From Kiritimatiellaceae bacterium (GTDB lineage: Bacteria; Verrucomicrobiota; Kiritimatiellia; Kiritimatiellales; Pontiellaceae), in contig PASA01000008.1 of the NCBI GenBank assembly GCA_002712105.1, forward strand, positions 35,665 to 41,466: 5,802 nucleotides of DNA, in the 5' to 3' direction. Each line of letters starts with the position of its first letter. The stretch's first letter is position 1. The translations under genes were made by a program, and so were the position numbers. The notes under the pieces were generated by a model that worked only from the letters and a program-made list of their open reading frames with translations, had not been told where the DNA came from and did no database searches. Shown here piece after piece: positions 1 to 5,802 of the stretch.

Positions 1-578
1 ATCAAAAAAAATATAATGTTGCAGTTATAGATTGTGGAATAAAACTTAACCAACTTAGAATTCTCCAAAAATTAGGGTGTGATATAACAGTATTTCCAAG
101 TTCCACTAAAATTGAAGAAATTTTAAAAATTAATCCTCAAGGAATTTTTATCTCAAATGGTCCAGGAGATCCTGCAGGAGCAAATAAAATTACTGAATTA
201 GTAAAAGATTTAATCTTAACTAAAATTCCTCTTTTTGGTATTTGTTTTGGACATCAAATGCTTAGCTTAGCTTTAGGGGCTGACAGCTTTAAATTAAAAT
301 TTGGTCATAGAGGAGGTAATCAGCCTATTCAGGATCTTAGAACATCTAAAGTTGAAATAGCATCGCATAACCATGGATTTTGTATTGATGCTAACTCAAT
401 TAACAAAAAAAATCTTGAGATAACCCATCTTAACCTTAATGATAATACTGTTGCAGGAATTAAACATAAACACCAACCACTTTTTTGTGTTCAATATCAT
501 CCAGAAGCAGCACCGGGACCTAGAGATCCCTATTATCTCTTTGAAGAATTCATTGATTTAATTGAGGATTATAAATAA
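1..578 (+). CDS. carA: Carbamoyl-phosphate synthase small subunit, glutaminase domain (5'-truncated by window edge)
   Basis: CarA hydrolyses glutamine and delivers ammonia to CarB for carbamoyl phosphate synthesis (pyrimidines and arginine) in the cytoplasm. The frame is open from base 3, giving 191 visible residues. CarA proteins are usually about 360-385 residues, so the N-terminal half, including the CarA-specific domain, lies off the left edge. What is visible is the class I glutamine amidotransferase domain: a [12 protein letters not shown] segment, the oxyanion-loop motif SNGPGDP, the nucleophile motif GICFGHQ (Cys codon 243-245), the CarA-typical GHRGGNQP and SHNHGF segments, and [11 protein letters not shown] with the catalytic His (498-500) and Glu (504-506). 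The triad is complete, so this should be active. GICFGHQ has Phe where Leu is more usual, a mild change. The Met at 258 lies inside the active-site motif and is not the start. The TAA stop overlaps the guaA ATG by one base. The CarA family call is secure; the true start cannot be seen. Confidence 0.97.
   Translation, partial: QKKYNVAVIDCGIKLNQLRILQKLGCDITVFPSSTKIEEILKINPQGIFISNGPGDPAGANKITELVKDLILTKIPLFGICFGHQMLSLALGADSFKLKFGHRGGNQPIQDLRTSKVEIASHNHGFCIDANSINKKNLEITHLNLNDNTVAGIKHKHQPLFCVQYHPEAAPGPRDPYYLFEEFIDLIEDYK
563..568 (+). promoter_or_regulatory. Ribosome binding site for guaA, inside the end of carA
   Basis: TGAGGA lies within the last carA codons, with 9 bases between it and the guaA ATG at 578. 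It is a partial match to the AGGAGG consensus. Together with the TAATG stop/start overlap it suggests that guaA is translated by coupling to carA. The site is visible in the sequence; its use is inferred. Confidence 0.6.
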
Positions 579-2125
579 TGGATGCTTCAAATTGGATTGC
601 AATACTAGATTTTGGATCGCAAGTTACACAATTGATTGCTCGACGAATTCGTGAAGGTAATATTTATTGCGAAATTCTTAGATTTGACATAGATCCTGAT
701 GAACTAAAAAAAAGAAATCCTAAAGGAATTATTTTATCTGGCGGTCCTTGTAGTGTGAACGAAACCAATTCTCCCCATTGTAGTAATAAAATTTTTGACC
801 TTGGCATTCCAATTTTAGGAATCTGTTACGGCCTTCAACTTACAGCTCAAAAATTTAATTCTAATGTAAAAACTGGAAAAAAACATGAATATGGTAAAGC
901 TTTAATGCGAATAACAAAAGATTCACTTTTATTCAAAAATATATCTAATCCTTCAAAAGTTTGGATGAGTCATGGCGATAAAGTTACAAAAATTCCTGAG
1001 GGATTTGAATTAATAGCTGAATCAGATAATTGTCCTATTGCAGCCATACAAAATACTAAATTAAATATTTATGGTGTTCAATTTCATCCAGAAGTTGTGC
1101 ACACACCAGAAGGAAAAAAAATATTAATGAATTTTGCTTTAAATATTTGTAAATGTGTTGAGGACTGGGAGATGTCAAAGTTTGTAGAATCCTCAATCAA
1201 ATCAATTAAAGAATATGTAAAAGAGGAACATGTAATTTTAGGATTATCTGGAGGAGTAGATTCATCTGTTGTAGCTGCTATTCTACACAAGGCTATTGGA
1301 AATCAACTTCATTGTGTATATGTTGATAATGGACTAATGAGATTGAATGAAACTGACGAAATTAAAGAACTTTTTGGAAATGCATTTGGAATTGATCTTC
1401 ATATAATTGATGCAGGAAATCTATTTTTGAATAAATTAAATGGCGTAAGTGATCCTGAAAAGAAAAGAAAAATCATTGGATCAACTTTTATTGATGTTTT
1501 TTCCAAAAAAGCTCGAGAGCTGAGTAAATCTGTTTCTTTTTTAGCACAAGGCACTCTATATCCAGACGTAATAGAATCAATCTCTCCTATTGGCGGTCCA
1601 TCTGCAACCATTAAAAGTCATCATAATGTAGGTGGTCTTCCCGAAGATCTTAAATTTAAACTTATTGAACCACTTAGAGAATTATTTAAAGATGAAGTTC
1701 GTTTAGTTGGAAAAGAGTTAAATTTACCTGATTATGTTGTAAATAGACAGCCATTTCCAGGACCCGGATTAGCCGTAAGAATTATTGGAGATATCACAAG
1801 TGAAAGAATTCATATTCTTCAAAAAGCTGATTTAATTGTCAGGGAAGAAATACTTGATATGTCTAATCATTTAGATGTATGGCAATATTTTGCTGTATTA
1901 CTTCCCATTCGTTCAGTTGGAGTTATGGGTGATGATAGAACATATGATAATGTAATTACAGTACGAGCAGTAGAGAGTTTAGATGGGATGACTGCAGATT
2001 GGTTCAAATTACCATATGATGTTATGGATAAGATTTCTAATAGGATTATTAATGAAGTAAGAGGAGTTAATCGAGTTTGTTATGACATTAGTTCAAAACC
2101 ACCCTCTACTATTGAGTGGGAGTAG
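578..2125 (+). CDS. guaA: GMP synthase (glutamine-hydrolysing)
   Basis: GuaA makes GMP from XMP, ATP and glutamine, the last step of the guanine branch of purine synthesis, in the cytoplasm. At 515 residues it is full length (E. coli about 525). Residues 1-195 are a class I glutamine amidotransferase domain: [13 protein letters not shown] near the N-terminus, [15 protein letters not shown] with nucleophile Cys83, MSHGDKV, and FHPE with His170 and Glu172. Residues 200-390 are the ATP pyrophosphatase domain, with the PP-loop LSGGVDSS at 223-230, YVDNGLMR, and [13 protein letters not shown] at 322-334. The remainder is the dimerisation/XMP-binding domain, with [28 protein letters not shown] and the invariant end KPPSTIEWE. 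All key motifs are intact. The ATG at 578 is chosen because it places the DFGSQ motif at the normal distance from the N-terminus and overlaps the carA stop. guaA sits between carA and carB, six bases ahead of carB. Base composition looks like that of its neighbours, so there is no sign of recent transfer. Confidence 0.99.
   Translation: MDASNWIAILDFGSQVTQLIARRIREGNIYCEILRFDIDPDELKKRNPKGIILSGGPCSVNETNSPHCSNKIFDLGIPILGICYGLQLTAQKFNSNVKTGKKHEYGKALMRITKDSLLFKNISNPSKVWMSHGDKVTKIPEGFELIAESDNCPIAAIQNTKLNIYGVQFHPEVVHTPEGKKILMNFALNICKCVEDWEMSKFVESSIKSIKEYVKEEHVILGLSGGVDSSVVAAILHKAIGNQLHCVYVDNGLMRLNETDEIKELFGNAFGIDLHIIDAGNLFLNKLNGVSDPEKKRKIIGSTFIDVFSKKARELSKSVSFLAQGTLYPDVIESISPIGGPSATIKSHHNVGGLPEDLKFKLIEPLRELFKDEVRLVGKELNLPDYVVNRQPFPGPGLAVRIIGDITSERIHILQKADLIVREEILDMSNHLDVWQYFAVLLPIRSVGVMGDDRTYDNVITVRAVESLDGMTADWFKLPYDVMDKISNRIINEVRGVNRVCYDISSKPPSTIEWE
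2118..2122 (+). promoter_or_regulatory. Ribosome binding site for carB, inside the last guaA codons
   Basis: GGGAG is formed by the final Trp and Glu codons of guaA (TGG GAG) just before its TAG stop. It lies 9 bases from the carB ATG at 2132, a workable Shine-Dalgarno spacing. The Trp-Glu ending is conserved in GuaA, so these bases appear to serve both coding and initiation. Motif and spacing are visible; function is inferred. Confidence 0.6.
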
Positions 2126-2131
2126 TTATAT

Positions 2132-3331
2132 ATGCCAAAAAGAGATGATATAGAACATATATTAATAATTGGATCAGGACCAATTGTGATAGGTCAAGCT
2201 TGCGAATTTGATTATTCTGGAACGCAAGCTTGTAAAGCATTACGTGAAGAAGGATATAAAATATCATTAATCAACAGTAACCCAGCAACAATAATGACTG
2301 ATCCAGCAACAGCAGATAGAACATATATTGAACCTATTACAGTTGAATCTGTTGAAAAAATTATTATTAAAGAAAAACCTGATGCTATTCTGCCGACTCT
2401 TGGAGGACAAACGGCTTTGAATACTGCAATGAAGTTAGTTGAAAAAGGTATTTTAGAAAAATACAACGTCGAAATGATTGGAGCAAAATACGATGCCATA
2501 TTACGTGGTGAAGAAAGAGATTTATTCAAAAAAACAATGAAAGAGGCTGGAATTGAAACACTTAAAAGTTACGAAGTGCATAATTTAAAAGAAGCTAAAG
2601 AAGTTGCAGAAATTAAATTAGACTTCCCAATAATTGTTAGACCATCATTCACACTTGGTGGAACAGGTGGTGGGATTGCCAAAAATATGGAAGAGCTTCT
2701 ACAGATCGCTGAAGGCGGACTAAAAGCTAGTTTAACAACAGAGGTTTTATTAGAAGAATCAGTTTTTGGTTGGAAAGAATTTGAAATGGAGGTAATGAGA
2801 GATAAAAATGATAATGCTGTAATTATTTGTGCAATAGAAAATATGGATCCAATGGGAATACACACAGGGGATAGTATAACAGTGGCACCAGCCCAAACCT
2901 TAACTGATAAAGAATATCAAATCATGCGAGACGCATCTTTAAAAATTCTCAGATTTATTGGAGTTGAAACAGGAGGTTCTAATGTTCAATTTTGCATTCA
3001 TCCAGAAACAGGAAGACTTGCAGTTATTGAGATGAATCCTCGTGTATCTAGATCTTCAGCCTTAGCATCAAAAGCAACCGGATTTCCAATTGCAAAATTA
3101 GCAGCTAAGCTTGCTACAGGCTACACATTAGACGAATTACCTAATGATATAACAAAAGAAACTCCATCATGCTTTGAGCCATCAATAGATTATGTGGTAA
3201 CAAAATTACCTCGTTTTACTTTTGAAAAATTTCCCTCTGCCGACCATCGATTAGGAGTAAGTATGAAATCAGTTGGAGAAACCATGGCCATTGGAAGAAA
3301 CTTTAAAGAATCACTTCAAAAAGCTTTTCGT
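2132..3331 (+). repeat. Ancient internal duplication in carB, first copy (carboxyphosphate half)
   Basis: Residues 1-400 of CarB are homologous to residues 553-930 of the same protein. The match shows in paired motifs: [17 protein letters not shown] against [27 protein letters not shown] against [17 protein letters not shown] against GGQTPLN, and MNPRVSRS against VNPRASRT. This is the known family-wide duplication of two ATP-grasp units, not a recent repeat. The copies are diverged at DNA level. Confidence 0.9.
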
Positions 3332-5338
3332 TCATTAGAAATAGGTGTTGATGGTTTAGACTTAAAAGCTGAAAAAAAAATTAATACTAAAAAATTAGAC
3401 GACTATTTAAATACAACATGTACTGAACGAACGATAGCCATTAAAGTAGCCTTAAAGAAGGGTTATTCAATTGAAAAGGTTCATAAAATGACGAAACTAG
3501 ATATTTGGTTTATTGACCAAATTTTACAAATAGTTGAAATTGAAGATGAGTTAATTAAATCAACTGATATGGATAAAGAATTACTTTTAAAAGCGAAAAG
3601 AAATGGATTTTCTGATGAACAGATTGGACAATTAAGAAATATTAAAGGAATTGATGTAAGAAAAATAAGAAAATCGTTTAACGTTAACCCGGTCTACAGT
3701 TTAGTTGATACCTGTGCAGGTGAATTTGAAGCATTAACCCCCTACTATTATTCATGTTATGCTTCAAAAACCGAAATTAAAAAGTCTAATAAAGACAGTG
3801 TTTTAGTTTTAGGTTCAGGTCCAAACCGTATAGGACAAGGTATTGAGTTTGACTATTCATGTGTTCATACTGTTAAAGCGCTTCAGGAAATGGGGTATGA
3901 AGCTATAATGGTAAATTCAAATCCTGAAACTGTATCAACCGACTATGACACATCAGACAAACTATACTTTGAACCTTTAACATTTGAAGATGTTATGAAC
4001 ATTTATGAAGCAGAGGAACCGATTGGTATAATAGTACAAATGGGTGGACAAACGCCATTAAACTTAGCTGACAAATTATTGGAAGCAGGGGTTTCAATAT
4101 TAGGCACATCGCCTGAGAATATTGCAAAAGCGGAAGATAGAGAGCTTTTTCGTCAACTACTCAATAATTTAAATCTAAAGCAACCTGAGTCATCCACTGC
4201 TAAGTCCTTAGATGAAGCAAAAACTATAGCTAAAAGGATATCATTTCCTATTATGATTAGACCTTCATTTGTTTTAGGAGGAAGAGCAATGATGGTCGCA
4301 TACGAAGAAGAAGATTTAGAGCCTTTTGTTAATGCGGCATTTGAAGCTAGTCCAAATCATCCTGTATTGATAGATCGCTTTTTAGAAAACGCGACTGAAA
4401 TTGACGTCGATTTGTTGTGTGATGGAGAAAATGTTTATATTGGCGGAATAATGGAACATATTGAAGAAGCAGGTATTCATTCAGGAGATAGCGCATGCTC
4501 TATTCCGACATTTACTTTAAAAGATGATATTATAAAAAATATTGAAAATGCATGTGCTAGTATTGCTATTCAACTTAACGTTAAAGGATTAATGAATGCT
4601 CAAATTGCGGTTAAAGACGACGATTTTTACATAATTGAAGTAAACCCAAGAGCATCTCGGACTGTTCCTTTTGTATCAAAAGCTACAAATATTCCTTTAG
4701 CTAATTTAGCCACAAAAATTATAATGGGTAAAAAAATTAAAGATCTTGGACTTTTGAATTATAAACCTGATATTAGATGGTACTCTATTAAAGAAGCAGT
4801 TTTTCCCTTTAATAGATTTGCCGGTGTTGATCCAATCCTTGGTCCAGAAATGAAATCTACAGGTGAGGTTATGGGGATTGATAAAAGTTTTGAAATTGCA
4901 TTTTGGAAAGCTGAGATAGCTGCTGGACAAGTATTGCCTAAGACAGGTAATGTATTTTTAAGCGCTAAAGATCGAGATAAAAATTGGATTGGTCAAATTG
5001 GAAAAGAACTAAATGAAATGGGTTTTAATCTAATTGCAACGTCCGGAACTGCAAAAGTATTAGAAGATAATAATCTCAAAGTAAAAATGACCAATAAATT
5101 ATCAGAAGATGGTATTAATGTTATTGATTTGATGAAAAATAATGAAGTTAATCTTTTAATAAACACACCAAGTGGCCCTGTAGCTAGAGTAGATGAAGTC
5201 AAAATTAGATCAGAAGCAATTTTAAGAGGATTGCCAATTGTTACAACTTGTTCTGGTGCAAAAGCTACAATTAAGGCAATAAAAACAATTAATAGTTCTG
5301 AATGGAATGTCAAAGCTTTACAAGATTTCCACTGTTAG
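2132..5338 (+). CDS. carB: Carbamoyl-phosphate synthase large subunit
   Basis: CarB uses ammonia from CarA, bicarbonate and two ATP to make carbamoyl phosphate. It has 1068 residues against about 1073 in E. coli, and its start [22 protein letters not shown] matches the family N-terminus. Residues 1-400 are the carboxyphosphate half (ATP-grasp), with [31 protein letters not shown] (His244) and [18 protein letters not shown]. Residues 400-550 are the helical oligomerisation domain. Residues 553-930 are the carbamate-phosphorylating half, with [42 protein letters not shown] and [17 protein letters not shown]. Residues 930-1068 are the MGS-like allosteric domain. Aligned by eye to E. coli, most nucleotide-effector residues are kept (K950, T970, T973, K989, N1011), which fits UMP-type control; a Pro (1013) replaces one Thr. 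Ornithine-site acids E778, D786 and E888 are kept, but the Tyr equivalent is Ile1036. The gene follows guaA by 6 bases, and its TAG stop overlaps the convergent lpxK stop. Confidence 0.99.
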   Translation: MPKRDDIEHILIIGSGPIVIGQACEFDYSGTQACKALREEGYKISLINSNPATIMTDPATADRTYIEPITVESVEKIIIKEKPDAILPTLGGQTALNTAMKLVEKGILEKYNVEMIGAKYDAILRGEERDLFKKTMKEAGIETLKSYEVHNLKEAKEVAEIKLDFPIIVRPSFTLGGTGGGIAKNMEELLQIAEGGLKASLTTEVLLEESVFGWKEFEMEVMRDKNDNAVIICAIENMDPMGIHTGDSITVAPAQTLTDKEYQIMRDASLKILRFIGVETGGSNVQFCIHPETGRLAVIEMNPRVSRSSALASKATGFPIAKLAAKLATGYTLDELPNDITKETPSCFEPSIDYVVTKLPRFTFEKFPSADHRLGVSMKSVGETMAIGRNFKESLQKAFRSLEIGVDGLDLKAEKKINTKKLDDYLNTTCTERTIAIKVALKKGYSIEKVHKMTKLDIWFIDQILQIVEIEDELIKSTDMDKELLLKAKRNGFSDEQIGQLRNIKGIDVRKIRKSFNVNPVYSLVDTCAGEFEALTPYYYSCYASKTEIKKSNKDSVLVLGSGPNRIGQGIEFDYSCVHTVKALQEMGYEAIMVNSNPETVSTDYDTSDKLYFEPLTFEDVMNIYEAEEPIGIIVQMGGQTPLNLADKLLEAGVSILGTSPENIAKAEDRELFRQLLNNLNLKQPESSTAKSLDEAKTIAKRISFPIMIRPSFVLGGRAMMVAYEEEDLEPFVNAAFEASPNHPVLIDRFLENATEIDVDLLCDGENVYIGGIMEHIEEAGIHSGDSACSIPTFTLKDDIIKNIENACASIAIQLNVKGLMNAQIAVKDDDFYIIEVNPRASRTVPFVSKATNIPLANLATKIIMGKKIKDLGLLNYKPDIRWYSIKEAVFPFNRFAGVDPILGPEMKSTGEVMGIDKSFEIAFWKAEIAAGQVLPKTGNVFLSAKDRDKNWIGQIGKELNEMGFNLIATSGTAKVLEDNNLKVKMTNKLSEDGINVIDLMKNNEVNLLINTPSGPVARVDEVKIRSEAILRGLPIVTTCSGAKATIKAIKTINSSEWNVKALQDFHC
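3788..4921 (+). repeat. Ancient internal duplication in carB, second copy (carbamate-phosphorylating half)
   Basis: This is the partner of the first carB half and covers residues 553-930. It carries its own ATP-grasp active site, which phosphorylates carbamate. Motifs specific to this half are [22 protein letters not shown] and [16 protein letters not shown]. In the last, Asn follows KAT where the E. coli enzyme has Gly, a small local difference. Confidence 0.9.
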
Positions 5339-5802
5339 TTTATTTTGGAACTTTTAAAACATATCCTATCAATCCAAGAGATAAATTCTTCCTCTCCTGT
5401 TATCATTTCTATTTCAACTCTCATATATAAAAGAGGTATATCTATTCTTTCTATAAAGGGAAATCTTACTGCATCCTTCTCTGTTGTAACTATAGCGTCT
5501 GCACCTAATTTTACAGCATGATTAATAATATTTATTATTTCCTGTTGAGAATAACGATGATGATCAGCAAATCTATAATTATGAATAATATTTGCGCCAA
5601 ATGATTTTAAAGCATTTTCAAAACTTTCAGGAACAGCTATCGCTGACAAAGATACAATATTCATTCCTTGTAATTTTTCTAAACCGAATTGATCGTCTCC
5701 AAAAATTTCTTTGAGATATTTTGCTTCGTGTCTGCATTCAGATATTTCAGCATTTGGATTTAGTTTTCGTAACTGATTTTTTAGAATTTTATTATCTTTT
5801 TT
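5335..5802 (-). CDS. lpxK: Tetraacyldisaccharide 4'-kinase, C-terminal part (5' end beyond window edge)
   Basis: LpxK phosphorylates the 4' position of the tetraacyl disaccharide-1-phosphate in lipid A synthesis, at the cytoplasmic face of the inner membrane. The minus-strand frame is open from the right edge to a TAA at 5337-5335, giving 155 visible residues. LpxK proteins are usually about 330-350 residues, so the N-terminal membrane anchor and the Walker A ATP-binding loop are off-window. Recognisable C-terminal signatures are [20 protein letters not shown] (visible residues 51-70), the FADHHRY motif (78-84, with conserved histidines) and [12 protein letters not shown] (104-115). The first motif usually reads SGIxxPexF; here Ala replaces the Gly. 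The Met at 5664 is internal, because homologous sequence (FGLEKLQG and upstream) continues in frame to the edge. The gene converges on carB with a 4-base tail overlap and belongs to another transcription unit. The family call is good, though based on the C-terminal part only. Confidence 0.9.
   Translation of the reverse strand, partial: KKDNKILKNQLRKLNPNAEISECRHEAKYLKEIFGDDQFGLEKLQGMNIVSLSAIAVPESFENALKSFGANIIHNYRFADHHRYSQQEIINIINHAVKLGADAIVTTEKDAVRFPFIERIDIPLLYMRVEIEMITGEEEFISWIDRICFKSSKIN

Noticed and set aside
258..578. A short separate gene starting at the Met at 258
   Set aside because: The frame stays open to base 3 and upstream residues match CarA (DCGIK, SNGPGDP). The Met lies inside the GICFGHQM active-site motif, so the gene is an edge-truncated carA.
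1084..1611. Minus-strand open frames inside guaA (1084-1290 and 1399-1611)
   Set aside because: They lie fully antisense to conserved GuaA coding sequence, resemble no family I know, and are expected by chance.
2212..2865. Minus-strand open frames inside carB (2212-2529 and 2569-2865)
   Set aside because: They are opposite the strongly conserved CarB ATP-grasp motifs, and their translations look like low-complexity antisense shadows with no recognisable motif.
4706..5313. Minus-strand open frames in the carB 3' region (4706-4930 and 4993-5313)
   Set aside because: They are antisense to the conserved CarB C-terminal half with no independent support. The second ends its coding sense 22 bases from lpxK, but has no family match to suggest a linked gene.
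5345..5377. Possible terminator hairpin after carB (TTGGA paired with TCCAA)
   Set aside because: The stem is only five pairs with a loop of over 20 bases, lacks a following T run, and lies inside lpxK coding sequence.
5335..5664. A short minus-strand protein starting at the Met at 5664
   Set aside because: The same frame runs on without a stop to 5802 and fits LpxK throughout, so the Met is internal.
1..5802. Possible new defence, mobile or regulatory system
   Set aside because: Every base but six belongs to four recognisable housekeeping genes. No direct repeats, integrase, toxin-antitoxin pair, riboswitch-like leader or composition shift was seen.

Overview
This window is an AT-rich (by eye about one-third G+C) piece of bacterial chromosome, packed with housekeeping genes. 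An LpxK (lipid A 4'-kinase) fragment points to a Gram-negative, lipopolysaccharide-making bacterium. The proteins are orthodox bacterial forms, but the sequence alone does not let me name a phylum. All four genes read with the standard code and end in TAA or TAG. I see no mobile element, CRISPR array, RNA gene or phage-like sequence.

Layout. Positions 1-578 (+) hold the 3' part of carA, the glutaminase subunit of carbamoyl-phosphate synthetase; its 5' half lies off the left edge. Positions 578-2125 (+) hold a complete guaA (GMP synthase), whose ATG shares one base with the carA stop. Positions 2132-5338 (+) hold a complete carB, the large carbamoyl-phosphate synthetase subunit, starting 6 bases after guaA ends. 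Positions 5335-5802 (-) hold the 3' part of lpxK, which converges on carB; the two stop codons overlap by 4 bases. There is essentially no intergenic DNA, and no stretch over 300 bases lacks a gene.

Function. carA, guaA and carB look like one translationally coupled operon. CarA hydrolyses glutamine and passes ammonia to CarB, which makes carbamoyl phosphate for pyrimidine and arginine synthesis. GuaA also uses a class I glutamine amidotransferase domain, to convert XMP to GMP. The operon therefore couples a pyrimidine/arginine entry step with the last step of guanine nucleotide synthesis, all fed by glutamine. The unusual point is that guaA separates the two subunits of one enzyme. lpxK belongs to a separate, opposing transcription unit for lipid A.

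I looked for a new system and did not find one. What merits a second look is the gene order, the junctions, and a few substitutions in otherwise conserved motifs of CarB and LpxK.
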